Below are positions 1 to 8,216 of a DNA stretch of 64,000 bases, piece by piece. Below the pieces are notes generated by a model, which saw only the letters and a program-made list of their open reading frames with translations, ran no database searches and was not told where the DNA came from. Numbering within the stretch: position 1 is the first letter of the stretch; every line of letters begins with the position of its first letter. Both the position numbers and the translations under genes were made by a program. This stretch comes from Caulobacter vibrioides OR37 (lineage in GTDB: Bacteria; Pseudomonadota; Alphaproteobacteria; Caulobacterales; Caulobacteraceae), in assembly GCF_000372645.1 (NCBI RefSeq), contig NZ_APMP01000001.1, positions 540,996-604,995 of the forward strand. The letters run 5' to 3'.

Positions 1-605
1 ACACCGCCCAGGTCTGCGTGGCGACCAAGCGACTGTTCATCCACGAAGACATCTACGACCGTCTGCGCGACCGCCTGCACCAACTGGCCAAGGATCTCCC
101 GGTCGGTGACGGGACCCAGCAGGGCGTGCGCTACGGTCCGGTGCAGAACGAGCCGCAATACCGTCGGGTCGTGGGCCTGATCGAGGAAGCCCGTCGCGAG
201 GGCCTGACCTTGTTGGAGGGCGGCGCGGTCCCCGAACGCGGCTATTTCGTGCCCCTGACCCTGGTCGACAATCCCCCGGACGATGCGCGCGTGGTCACCG
301 AGGAAGCTTTCGGCCCGGTGCTGCCGCTTTTGAAATTCAGCGACATCGATGATGTGGTGCGCCGCGCCAACGACACCGAATACGGGTTGGCTGGGGCGGT
401 GTGGTCGGCCGATGTCGAGCAGGCTGTCGCCATCGCCCATCGTTTGGACACCGGCACGGTCTGGATCAACCAGAACCTCCAATCGACGCCGTTCACGCCG
501 CTGGCGGGTGCCAAGCAGTCGGGCTTCGGCCAGGAAAACGGCTTGCCGGGCCTCTTGGAATTCACGCGTCCGAAGGCGATCTACATCCCCAAGGCCGGCA
601 AATGA
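1..605 (+). CDS. Aldehyde dehydrogenase, C-terminal part (cut by window edge)
   Basis: NAD(P)-dependent aldehyde dehydrogenase family protein of which only about the last 200 residues are present; the reading frame is open to the first base and the gene starts before the window. The catalytic cysteine lies in the AQVCVATKR motif at the very start. Further family landmarks follow: EEAFGPVLPLLKF, the NDTEYGLAGAVW segment and the AGAKQSGFGQENG stretch near the C terminus. It would oxidise an aldehyde intermediate to the acid. The stop codon overlaps the start of the next gene (ATGA), so the two are translationally coupled. The substrate cannot be read from the sequence; neighbours suggest a CoA-dependent catabolic pathway. 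Confidence 0.92.
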   Translation, partial: TAQVCVATKRLFIHEDIYDRLRDRLHQLAKDLPVGDGTQQGVRYGPVQNEPQYRRVVGLIEEARREGLTLLEGGAVPERGYFVPLTLVDNPPDDARVVTEEAFGPVLPLLKFSDIDDVVRRANDTEYGLAGAVWSADVEQAVAIAHRLDTGTVWINQNLQSTPFTPLAGAKQSGFGQENGLPGLLEFTRPKAIYIPKAGK

Positions 606-1810
606 GCGCCGGCCTCTCTCCCGAGGACGCCGCCTTCCGCGATGAAGTTCGAGCGTTCCTCGACCAAGCGCTGACGCCCAAGCTGCGGCGCGCGGGAACG
701 CTGATGACCAGCGTCTATTGCGACCACGAGGCCCAGCTGGAGTGGCAAGCCTTGCTCTACAAGCGGGGCTGGGCCGCGCCGTCGTGGCCGGTCGAGTATG
801 GCGGCTGCGGCTGGTCGGCGGTCCAACGCTACATCTTCGCCCGCGAGCGGCTGCTGGCCGGAGCCCCGACCTCGCCCCTGGGCATCAACATGGTCGGCCC
901 GGCGATCATGGCGTTCGGCGATCCGGCCCAGAAGGCGTTCTTCCTACCCCGGATGCTCAGCGGCGAGCACCTGTGGTGCCAGGGCTATTCCGAACCCCAG
1001 GCCGGCTCGGACCTGGCGGCCCTGGCCATGAAGGCCAAGCGCGACGGGGATCATCTGGTGTGCACGGGAACCAAGATCTGGACCACCCACGCCAATGTCG
1101 CCAACTGGATGTTCTGCCTGGTGCGCACCGACGCCAGCGGCCGCAAGCAGCAGGGCATCACCTTCCTGCTGATCGACATGACGAGCCCCGGCGTCACCGT
1201 TCGCCCGATCGTCATGTCCTCGGGCGAGGCGGTCCAGAGCCAAGTGTTCTTCGATGAGGTCCGCGTGCCCATCGAGAACGTTGTCGGCGGGCTTGGCCAG
1301 GGCTGGACGGTGGCGAAATATCTCCTGGAGTACGAACGCGGCGGCAGCGCCTACGCCCCCGAACTGCAGGTCAAGCTGGCCGCTCTGCGCCGCGACGCCG
1401 CCGAGGCGCTGGCGGCCAATCCGCTGCTGGCCGCCCGCTTGGCCGAGACCGAGGTCGAGGTCGAGGTGCTGGACGCCCTGGAGGCCGAGATCCTGTCGGC
1501 GCTTTCCGCGGACAAGGCCATCGGCACGGACGCCTCGATGATGAAGATCCTGGGCACCGAGCTGCAGCAGCGGGTCACCGAGCTGGCGCTGGACGCTGCC
1601 GGCCCCCTGGCCCGCGCCTGGCAGCCCGGCGTCGCCGTTCCGGGCGGGCCCGTGATCGGCCATCCCCTGCCCCAGGATGACCACGCCAGCGGCGAAGTCT
1701 GGCAAGCGATCGCGCCGCTACGCTACCTGAACGAACGCGCCGGCACCATCTACGCCGGCGCCAACGAGATCCAGCGCGGAATCCTGGCCAAGGCGGAGCT
1801 AGGTCTGTGA
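602..1810 (+). CDS. Acyl-CoA dehydrogenase (large-type subunit, 402 aa)
   Basis: FAD-dependent acyl-CoA dehydrogenase. The start is the ATG overlapping the preceding stop (ATGA). Visible family motifs are GYSEPQAGSDLAAL (flavin and substrate contact region), the central beta domain with TGTKIWTTHAN, and the C-terminal GANEIQRGILAKAELG. It removes two hydrogens from an acyl-CoA at C2-C3. A second, shorter acyl-CoA dehydrogenase lies convergently just downstream (complement of 1830-2828). In steroid side-chain pathways such unequal pairs form an alpha2beta2 enzyme (FadE26/27-type or ChsE4/E5-type). Pairing here is inference from proximity and size. Confidence 0.93.
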   Translation: MSAGLSPEDAAFRDEVRAFLDQALTPKLRRAGTLMTSVYCDHEAQLEWQALLYKRGWAAPSWPVEYGGCGWSAVQRYIFARERLLAGAPTSPLGINMVGPAIMAFGDPAQKAFFLPRMLSGEHLWCQGYSEPQAGSDLAALAMKAKRDGDHLVCTGTKIWTTHANVANWMFCLVRTDASGRKQQGITFLLIDMTSPGVTVRPIVMSSGEAVQSQVFFDEVRVPIENVVGGLGQGWTVAKYLLEYERGGSAYAPELQVKLAALRRDAAEALAANPLLAARLAETEVEVEVLDALEAEILSALSADKAIGTDASMMKILGTELQQRVTELALDAAGPLARAWQPGVAVPGGPVIGHPLPQDDHASGEVWQAIAPLRYLNERAGTIYAGANEIQRGILAKAELGL

Positions 1811-1818
1811 CAAAAGGA

Positions 1819-1844
1819 GGCGCCGCGGCTCAAGCCGCCGCGCC
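1819..1844. terminator. Possible bidirectional terminator hairpin
   Basis: An 11-bp stem with one mismatch around a TCAA loop lies between two convergent acyl-CoA dehydrogenase genes and overlaps the stop of the minus-strand one. There is no T tract on either side, so termination is only suggested by position and stem strength. Confidence 0.35.
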
Positions 1845-2828
1845 AGTCACCGAGAACCTCAGCAAGTGATGATCGGCGCCGCCCAACTGCCCCTCGATCA
1901 CCGTCAGGCGCTTGAAGCAGCGGCCGATCGGCAGCTCTTCCGTCATGCCCATGCCGCCATGCAGCTGGACCGCGTTCTGGCCGACGAAGCGGCCGGCGCG
2001 GCAGATCGTGACCTTGGCGGCGCTGACCATCCGAGCGCGCGCGGACGGATGCCCGTCGATCGCGGCGACCGCCCGGCGAGCGATGGCCGAGGCTCGGCGC
2101 GCGTGGATATTCATGTCGACGAGGCGGTGCTGCACCACCTGGAATTGGCCCAGCGCCTGACCGAACTGGCGACGCTGCTTGGCGTATTCGACCGTGTCCC
2201 GCACCAGCCGGCGCATCAGGCCGGCGGCCTCGACGCAGAGAGCGGCGACGGCCTCGTCGCGGACGAGATCGAGGTCGACGGCCATCGGCGTCGAGACATC
2301 CACGTCGGAGAAGGTGATGTCCGCGGCCATGCGCCCGTCGATCGTCGCCACCGGCCGCGGGGATAGACCCGCCGCGCTCGGATCCACGAGAAACACGCCC
2401 GCGTCGGTGGCGACGAGCAACGTCCGCGCCGCCGGGGCGTCGACCACGACCTTGGCCTCGCCGCGCAAGCGCCAGACGTCGCCATTCCGAACGGCGGATA
2501 TCGTATCGGCGCGCTCCAGACCGGCGACGGCCACCACCGCGCCGCGTTGCGCGATCTCGGCCAGCAAGGCGTCCTGCCTCGCCGTCCGCGCCATGATGCC
2601 CGCGGCGATGATCGCGGTCTCCAGAAATGGTGTCGGCAGACACAGCTCGCCCAACGCCTCCAGGACAGGCTCCGCATCGGCGAAGGCCAAGCCCAGACCG
2701 CCCTGCGCCTCCGGCGCCCGGAGCCCAAGCACGCCGGCCGCCAGCAATTCGCGCCAAGCTTCCGCCGGCTCCGCTTTCGACAACCGCCCCAGCAGGGCGT
2801 TCTTCAGTTGAACGTGGTCGAAGCTCAT
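1830..2828 (-). CDS. Acyl-CoA dehydrogenase (short-type subunit, 332 aa)
   Basis: Acyl-CoA dehydrogenase family protein, shorter than the usual 380-400 residues. The start ATG overlaps the stop of the upstream GMC oxidoreductase gene (ATGA). The C-terminal domain shows QALGQFQVVQHRLVDM and LHGGMGMTEELPIGR, the classical flavin-binding and substrate-binding helices; the N-terminal helical domain is reduced. Short subunits of this kind pair with a full-length partner in heteromeric acyl-CoA dehydrogenases acting on steroid and bile-acid side chains. The 402-residue protein encoded at 602-1810 is the obvious candidate partner, though on the opposite strand. It is last in the TonB receptor-ferredoxin-GMC operon. 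Confidence 0.88.
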   Translation of the reverse strand: MSFDHVQLKNALLGRLSKAEPAEAWRELLAAGVLGLRAPEAQGGLGLAFADAEPVLEALGELCLPTPFLETAIIAAGIMARTARQDALLAEIAQRGAVVAVAGLERADTISAVRNGDVWRLRGEAKVVVDAPAARTLLVATDAGVFLVDPSAAGLSPRPVATIDGRMAADITFSDVDVSTPMAVDLDLVRDEAVAALCVEAAGLMRRLVRDTVEYAKQRRQFGQALGQFQVVQHRLVDMNIHARRASAIARRAVAAIDGHPSARARMVSAAKVTICRAGRFVGQNAVQLHGGMGMTEELPIGRCFKRLTVIEGQLGGADHHLLRFSVTGAAA

Positions 2829-4435
2829 ACCGCCGCCTTCGCATCGGCCAGGATCAGGTCGGCGGCGCGCCAGGCCATCGCCATGGTCGGACCGTTGGTG
2901 TTGCCGGCCGGAATGGCGGGCATGATCGAGGTGTCCATCACTCGCAGACCCGCGACCCCGCGCACGCGCAGGCGCGGATCGACCACCGACCCCTCGTCCG
3001 CCCCCATTCGGCAGCTGCCCACCGCGTGATAGCCGCAGGTGCCGAACTGGTCGTAGGCGGCCAGGATCTCGGCGTCGGTCTGGTAGGCCGCCCCGGGCAT
3101 GGTCTCCTCGGCGATCAGGTCGGCCAGCGGCGCTTGGGCGGCGTAGTCGCGCATCACCCGGATAGCGCCCACCATCGCAAGTCGGTCCTGTTCCGTGGCG
3201 CGGTAGTTCGGCGAGAACCGCGCGGCGGCGTCGGGATCCGTGGTCTCGATATGAATGCTCCCGCGCGAGGTCGGACGCAGCGGATAGACCACCGCGTTCA
3301 TGCCCGGGAACGGCTCCAGCGCCGTGCGCTGCTTGGCGAAGTCGAAGCTGTAGGGCGCGATCAGCATTTGGGCGTCGGGACGGTTCAGCCCTGGCCGCGT
3401 CTTGAACCATCCCCCCAACTCGTAGGCCGCCGACGACATGGGTCCATCGCCGGTCAGGTAGTAGCGCGCCGTGGCCCGCAGCAGCCGCCAGCCGGAGAAC
3501 TCGCGGTTCTGCGAGACCTGCCGCTTCAGCTTCCACTGCATGATCACGCCGCGATGCTCGATCAGACCCTCGCCGACCTCGGGATTGTCGTGGACGACCG
3601 GTATGCCCAGCCGGGTCAGACGCTGGGCGTCGCCGACGCCGGAGCGCTCCAGGATGCCGGGGCTGGCCATGGCGCCGCCGCAGACGATCACTTCGCGCCG
3701 AGCCCGGATGATCTGGATCGCGCCGTCGCGCAACGCCTCGACGCCGATAGCGCGCTTGTCCTCAAACAGCACGCGCGCGACCGTGCATTCGGTGAAGATC
3801 GTTAGATTGGCCCGCTTCTCGGCCGGCCGCAGGAAGGCCGTCGCGGCGCTCTGACGTTTGCCCTTGTGAATGGTGCGTGGCGCATACCCGATCGACACGG
3901 CGTCGTCGGGAGCGTTGATGTCGCTCTTGAACGTCCAGCCCAGCGCCTGGCCCGCCGCGATCTGCGCCGCCGACAGGCGATCCTTCAGCGTGGGCATCGA
4001 GACCTTCAGCGGGCCGTTCGCCCCGCGCGTCTCGTTACCACCGAGTTCATGGCTCTCGAGCGCGCGGTAGGCCTCCTGAATGTGCTCCCAGCTCCAGTCC
4101 TGGCTGGAAACGTCAGCGATCGCGTCGAAGTCGGCGGGCTGGCCGCGCACATACATCATGCCGTTGACCGAGGTGGAGCCCCCTAGCACCCGGCCGCGCA
4201 CCCAGACTTCGGACTGCCCCGCCGTCGAGGCCTCGGGCTTGCTGGCGTAGGCCCACAGATGCTTGGGGTCGGCCATGACCTTCGCCAGACCCTTGGGCAT
4301 TGTGATGAAAGGATGGTTGTCGCGCGGTCCCGCCTCGATCAGCGCCACGCGCACCGAGGGGTCCTGGCTCAGTCGATAGGCCAGCACGCAGCCGGCCGCC
4401 CCGGCCCCGGCGATCACATAGTCGTAGTCGGCCAT
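2825..4435 (-). CDS. GMC family oxidoreductase (choline dehydrogenase-like)
   Basis: FAD-dependent glucose-methanol-choline oxidoreductase, 536 aa, oxidising an alcohol to an aldehyde or ketone. The N terminus has the dinucleotide-binding motif GAGAAGCVLAYRLS, followed by the GMC signatures LGGSTSVNGMMYVRG and GAMASPGILERSGVG. The catalytic His is in GTCGYHAVGSCRMG and the C-terminal Asn-containing motif is GNTNGPTMAMAW. The start chosen is the ATG directly before the nucleotide-binding strand; in-frame codons further upstream would only add the reading frame overlapping the ferredoxin gene. It lies 22 bp downstream of the ferredoxin gene. A role in oxidising a P450-made alcohol is plausible but inferred from context. 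Confidence 0.9.
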   Translation of the reverse strand: MADYDYVIAGAGAAGCVLAYRLSQDPSVRVALIEAGPRDNHPFITMPKGLAKVMADPKHLWAYASKPEASTAGQSEVWVRGRVLGGSTSVNGMMYVRGQPADFDAIADVSSQDWSWEHIQEAYRALESHELGGNETRGANGPLKVSMPTLKDRLSAAQIAAGQALGWTFKSDINAPDDAVSIGYAPRTIHKGKRQSAATAFLRPAEKRANLTIFTECTVARVLFEDKRAIGVEALRDGAIQIIRARREVIVCGGAMASPGILERSGVGDAQRLTRLGIPVVHDNPEVGEGLIEHRGVIMQWKLKRQVSQNREFSGWRLLRATARYYLTGDGPMSSAAYELGGWFKTRPGLNRPDAQMLIAPYSFDFAKQRTALEPFPGMNAVVYPLRPTSRGSIHIETTDPDAAARFSPNYRATEQDRLAMVGAIRVMRDYAAQAPLADLIAEETMPGAAYQTDAEILAAYDQFGTCGYHAVGSCRMGADEGSVVDPRLRVRGVAGLRVMDTSIMPAIPAGNTNGPTMAMAWRAADLILADAKAAV

Positions 4436-4457
4436 GGCCGGATCTCCCGATGGGGTG

Positions 4458-4775
4458 TCAGTCTTCTGGCGCGATCGCGACTTCCAGGCCGTCCATGCTG
4501 GCTTCGAACCGAAGCTGGCAGGACAGACGCGAGCGATCGAGGCGGTGTTCGGAGCTGTCGAGCAGATCGTTCTCGTCGCCGGCCACGGGCGGGAGGCGGT
4601 CGAGGTCCTCATCGCGAACATAAACGTGGCAGGTCGCGCACGAGCAGCAGCCGCCGCATAGGGCCACCAGTTCGTCGATTCCCGCTCGGCGGATGATTTC
4701 CATGACGCTGAGACCGACCTCGGCCTCGATCTGGCGCCGGGTCGAGTCGCGGGTGATGACGGTCAAGCTGGGCAA
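4458..4775 (-). CDS. [2Fe-2S] ferredoxin, adrenodoxin/putidaredoxin type
   Basis: A 105-residue vertebrate-type ferredoxin. Cluster ligands C40, C46, C49 and C86 follow the CX5CX2C...C pattern, in the motif [14 protein letters not shown]. It would shuttle electrons from the FAD reductase encoded at 12223-13461 to the P450 at 8217-9434, completing a class I P450 chain. It sits between the TonB receptor and GMC genes on the same strand. A close paralogue is encoded at 56710-57024; both share the segment GLSVMEx-IR-x-AGIDE. The strong hairpin upstream (4805-4834) may set its level relative to the receptor. Confidence 0.95.
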   Translation of the reverse strand: MPSLTVITRDSTRRQIEAEVGLSVMEIIRRAGIDELVALCGGCCSCATCHVYVRDEDLDRLPPVAGDENDLLDSSEHRLDRSRLSCQLRFEASMDGLEVAIAPED

Positions 4776-4804
4776 GAGGGACTTTCAATCTTTGGAGGAA
4801 GGGA

Positions 4805-4834
4805 ACGAGCGGGCGTGGGGAGACGCCCGCTCGT
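4805..4834 (-). terminator. Perfect 12-bp hairpin between receptor and ferredoxin genes
   Basis: Arms 4805-4816 and 4823-4834 are perfectly complementary over 12 bp around a 6-nt loop, six bases downstream of the TonB receptor stop and 29 bases upstream of the ferredoxin start. No T tract follows on the minus strand. It could be a partial terminator or a 3' mRNA stabiliser allowing more receptor than downstream product. Confidence 0.55.
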
Positions 4835-4839
4835 GATCG

Positions 4840-7290
4840 TCAGAACTTCAGCGACAGTTCGAGAATGATCTCGCGCGGGTTCTCGACGAAGGCGGACATG
4901 TCGGCCAAGACGCCGGTGTTCGTGCCGGTGCCCGTACCGCCGGCGAACGGAATGTCGTTGGCCGAGGTCACCACCAGCGCGTTGGTCAGGTTCTTGCCGA
5001 TCAGGGCCAGGGTCCAGCGGTCGTCCGGGCCGCTGACGCTGACGGACGCGTCGACCTTGGTGAAGGCCGACTGCCACCCGTCGGGCCGCAGCGTGTCGGT
5101 GAAGTTGTACCGGCTGGTGCGGCTGACGTCGCCGGATAGGCGCAGCGTCATCCGTTCGTTCAGCTCCCGCTCGTAGCTGCCGCCAACGCGGCCCGCGAAC
5201 TTGGGAGCCTTGGGCGGCGTGCGGCCGTCATAGTTCTGGGCCGTATAGGCGCCGCCCACCATCTGCTGGTTACAGCCTTGGGCGATCGTCTGACCGCTGT
5301 AGCATTGACCGACATAGTCCTCGTACTTGACATCGTCGTAGGCGGCCGCCGCGCGGAGGCTCAGCCCCGGGACCGCGGAGACGCGCCAGTTGACATCGCC
5401 CTCGACGCCCCGCGTGCGCAGGCGGCCGGCGTTGGCCGCGATCAGCGACACGGACTGCGGATCGAAGGTTTGCACCTGCAGGTTCTTGTAGAGGTAGTCG
5501 AACGCCGTGATGTTCACTTGCACGTCATGATGGAAACGGATCGTCCGCAGACCGATTTCCTCGCCCTCGGCGGTCTCGCTGCCGAAGCGGCCGGCGGCGA
5601 CGCTCGCGGCGGGGGTCAAAGCCTGGGAAATGTTGAATCCGCCCGACTTGAAGCCCTGCTTGTAGGCCGCGTAGATCGTGGTGTCGGTTTCGGGCTTGTA
5701 GCGCAGGCTGACCTGCGGCGAGAGGTTGTCGTCCTTGAACTTGTCCGCGAGACGGATGTTACCCGGGAACACGGCCGCGAAGGCGGCGTTGGCGGGCAGC
5801 GAATACTGATAAGAATCCCGCGCCTCGTGCGACCAGCGCGCGCCGGCCGACAGCTCGATCTTGCTGGCCAGGTTCAGGGTGCCTTCGCCAAAGACCGAGA
5901 ACGACTTGCTGTTGAAGCCGTTGTTCCGCTTGAAGGTCGTGTACGTCCCGGTGTTCGGATCCAGAGGCACGGGGAAGATGTAGGCGTCGGTGTTGAAGTC
6001 GAAATCGCCCTTTGCGTAGAAGGCGCCGAACAACACATTGAAAGGCCCCTCGAACTTCGACTGGACGCGCACCTCCTCGGCGAACTGTTCGAAGTCCGCC
6101 AACTGCGAGAACGAGGCCGGATAGGCTTCGCCTGACACGTTGTTCAGGTCGGTCTGCTTGAAGTGATAGTAGGAGGTAATCGACGTGATGCCGAACTTCC
6201 CAAGCGTCAGGTTGCTGGTCAGCGCCGCGAACTGGGAAGCGAAGTCGGCGTACATCTTGCCGTCGCGAGCGTAGCGATAGTTCGCGGCGGCGACCTGGGC
6301 CGGCAGGGTCGAGCTGTCGGCCACGCCGTTGATGGCGCAGTCGGCGTTCGGGCTGGGCGGAACGCCGTTGGCCGCGAACGGGGTCGTGCGACCGCCGCCA
6401 CAGATGCGCTCCAAGGTGTCGGTTGGCCCGCCGTCCTTGAGACCGGTCAGACCCGCCTTGAATTGGAAGGTCAGGTTTTCGGACGCGTCCCAGTCGACCG
6501 TGCCGCGCACGCTATAGACTTCCTGACCGCCGCGCTTGTCGCTGTTACGGTGGCGCTGCATGCCCAGCGGGTCGAGATAGGTCTGGGCCGCGCTGTTGGT
6601 GAAAGCGCCATCCGACTTCGAATAGCGACCGGCCAGGCGCGCGCGCAGCGTGTCGGTGAGCGGACCGGAGACATAGCCTTCGACATAGCGGTCCTTGGCC
6701 TTGAAACCGTAGCCGGCCTTGATCCCAGCCTCGGGCGTTTTCGTCGCGTCGTTGGAAACGATGCTGATCAGACCGCCCGTCGTGTTCTTGCCGTAGAACA
6801 GAGCCTGCGGCCCTTTCAGCACCTCGACGCGTTGAACGTCGTACTGCGGAAGACTCAGTTCGCGACCGCGGCTCATCGGCAGGCCGTCCATCACGAACGA
6901 CACCGACTGGTCGAAGCCGGCGCTCAGCGCGGTCGACCCCACGCCACGCAGAAAGATGCTGGCCGACGAGCCCGAAGCCGCCTTGCCGGCGATCAAGCTG
7001 GGCACCATGGTCGCGAGGTCGGAAACCTTGGTCACCGAATAGGTCGCCAACGCCTTGCCGCCCAAGGCCGAGATGGCCACCGGCGCGTCGATCAGGCGTT
7101 CGTCGCGACGGCGCGCGGTGACGATGATCTCGCCGACCTCCGTTACGGTCGGCGCCGGTTGCGACGCGGCGACCGCGTCTGGCGCTGGCCCTTCCTTGGC
7201 CATGGCCTGAGCCGCTAACGCCCATTCGGCGCCGAATGCGATCGTGGCGCAAGCGGCCATGAGGCCCGCGCGATAGCCCTTCCCCGTCAT
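4840..7290 (-). CDS. TonB-dependent outer-membrane receptor
   Basis: Ligand-gated outer-membrane channel of 816 aa with an N-terminal signal peptide, a plug domain (roughly residues 55-170, beginning EIIVTARRRDERL and containing VLKGPQALFYGKNTTGG) and a C-terminal barrel ending in ENPREIILELSLKF with terminal Phe. Imports a bulky substrate using TonB energy. The start at 7290 is preferred over an ATG 21 bases upstream because GGAG lies 8 bases before it. It heads the operon with ferredoxin, GMC oxidoreductase and acyl-CoA dehydrogenase, so it probably imports the compound the island degrades. A CTATTAGGATTAG element lies 44-56 bases upstream. Confidence 0.95.
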   Translation of the reverse strand: MTGKGYRAGLMAACATIAFGAEWALAAQAMAKEGPAPDAVAASQPAPTVTEVGEIIVTARRRDERLIDAPVAISALGGKALATYSVTKVSDLATMVPSLIAGKAASGSSASIFLRGVGSTALSAGFDQSVSFVMDGLPMSRGRELSLPQYDVQRVEVLKGPQALFYGKNTTGGLISIVSNDATKTPEAGIKAGYGFKAKDRYVEGYVSGPLTDTLRARLAGRYSKSDGAFTNSAAQTYLDPLGMQRHRNSDKRGGQEVYSVRGTVDWDASENLTFQFKAGLTGLKDGGPTDTLERICGGGRTTPFAANGVPPSPNADCAINGVADSSTLPAQVAAANYRYARDGKMYADFASQFAALTSNLTLGKFGITSITSYYHFKQTDLNNVSGEAYPASFSQLADFEQFAEEVRVQSKFEGPFNVLFGAFYAKGDFDFNTDAYIFPVPLDPNTGTYTTFKRNNGFNSKSFSVFGEGTLNLASKIELSAGARWSHEARDSYQYSLPANAAFAAVFPGNIRLADKFKDDNLSPQVSLRYKPETDTTIYAAYKQGFKSGGFNISQALTPAASVAAGRFGSETAEGEEIGLRTIRFHHDVQVNITAFDYLYKNLQVQTFDPQSVSLIAANAGRLRTRGVEGDVNWRVSAVPGLSLRAAAAYDDVKYEDYVGQCYSGQTIAQGCNQQMVGGAYTAQNYDGRTPPKAPKFAGRVGGSYERELNERMTLRLSGDVSRTSRYNFTDTLRPDGWQSAFTKVDASVSVSGPDDRWTLALIGKNLTNALVVTSANDIPFAGGTGTGTNTGVLADMSAFVENPREIILELSLKF

Positions 7291-7333
7291 TTCCGGAGCT
7301 CCCTCTCCCATGGCCCACTACCGGGACCTAAAC

Positions 7334-7346
7334 CTAATCCTAATAG
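7334..7346 (-). promoter_or_regulatory. Putative TetR-family operator, copy 1
   Basis: On the minus strand this reads CTATTAGGATTAG. The same CTA-N5-ATTAG pattern occurs at 12208-12220 and 15094-15106, each time upstream of a minus-strand operon of this island. Here it sits between the TonB receptor and the divergent TetR gene; a further GATTAG at 7352-7357 gives an inverted pair with CTAATC at 7334-7339. Assignment to the adjacent TetR protein is inference. Confidence 0.5.
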
Positions 7347-7480
7347 CCATAGATTAGAGGTCAACAGGATTTGGCGATTTTTACTTCATCGATTGATTAA
7401 AATCATTGCGTGCGCCTATCTCCGAGGAAGCGCGTCTTCGTCACACGGCCCGCTTGAGCCGGGATCACGCGAATGCAAAA

Positions 7481-8197
7481 ATGAGACTCTTCAATGATTG
7501 GAATGGTTTTTTGGCTCGTCCCTCCTCTCCCCTGATTTCTCGCGGCGGCGCCGCGGAGGCGGCTCTGGCCGTTATCGACGAGGTGGGCCTATCCAGCTTC
7601 AGCTTGGCGCGGGTCGCGGCCAAGATGGGCGTGCAAGCGCCGTCGCTGTATCACCATTTCGCCGACAAGGCGGCGCTTCTCGAGGAAGTCGCCCGCCTGC
7701 TGCTGCTGAACCTGCCCGGCCTCGAGAAGACCGAACTGCCCTACGAGGAGCGGATCATCACCTTGTGCGTTTCGGCGCGCCGGTCGTTGCTCGGACATCC
7801 GAACGCGGCGCTTCTGATGCTGCAGTTCTTTCCCCGCAACCTGTTGCTGGCCGCCTATGACGAGGCCGCCGGTAGCGACCCCTACCCGCCCGAGTTCCAC
7901 ATGGCGGTGATCGAGGGAACCGAGAAGCTGACGTTCGGCTCCGCCCTGTTCGCCGCCGCCGCCGAGGCCAGGGGCATCGCGCCGATGCCAGAGGCCGACG
8001 CCGAAAAGCTGCCACGCCTGGCCAAGGCTCTCGAAGTCAATCCGTTCCGAGACGAGGAAGCGCTGTTCGTCGAAACCCTGCGGATCTTCTTCACCGGCGT
8101 GGCCGAGCGCTATCGGCGCGGCTCGCTCGGCCAGCCGGTCAGCGACAGCCAGCAACTGGACCGCGCCAAGACGCCTGACGCGGCGCTGGCTTCCTAG
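7481..8197 (+). CDS. TetR/AcrR family transcriptional regulator
   Basis: One-component repressor, 238 aa from the ATG at 7481; an in-frame TTG at 7406 would add 25 residues and is less likely. The N-terminal helix-turn-helix is clear: SFSLARVAAKMGVQAPSLYHH followed by FADKAALLEEV, with the C-terminal domain expected to bind a ligand and dimerise. The gene is divergent from the TonB receptor operon and convergent with the P450 gene, the usual position for the local regulator. It probably controls the three minus-strand operons that share the CTA-N5-ATTAG element. The ligand is likely the substrate or its CoA ester, but nothing in the sequence fixes this. Confidence 0.9.
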   Translation: MRLFNDWNGFLARPSSPLISRGGAAEAALAVIDEVGLSSFSLARVAAKMGVQAPSLYHHFADKAALLEEVARLLLLNLPGLEKTELPYEERIITLCVSARRSLLGHPNAALLMLQFFPRNLLLAAYDEAAGSDPYPPEFHMAVIEGTEKLTFGSALFAAAAEARGIAPMPEADAEKLPRLAKALEVNPFRDEEALFVETLRIFFTGVAERYRRGSLGQPVSDSQQLDRAKTPDAALAS

Positions 8198-8215
8198 ACG
8201 CCTGAAAGTCTAGGA
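8192..8215. terminator. Inverted repeat between convergent TetR and P450 genes
   Basis: TCCTAGAC and GTCTAGGA form a perfect 8-bp inverted repeat with an 8-nt loop. It overlaps the TetR stop codon and touches the P450 stop. Position between convergent genes suggests a bidirectional terminator; no T tract is present. Confidence 0.45.
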
Positions 8216-8216
8216 C

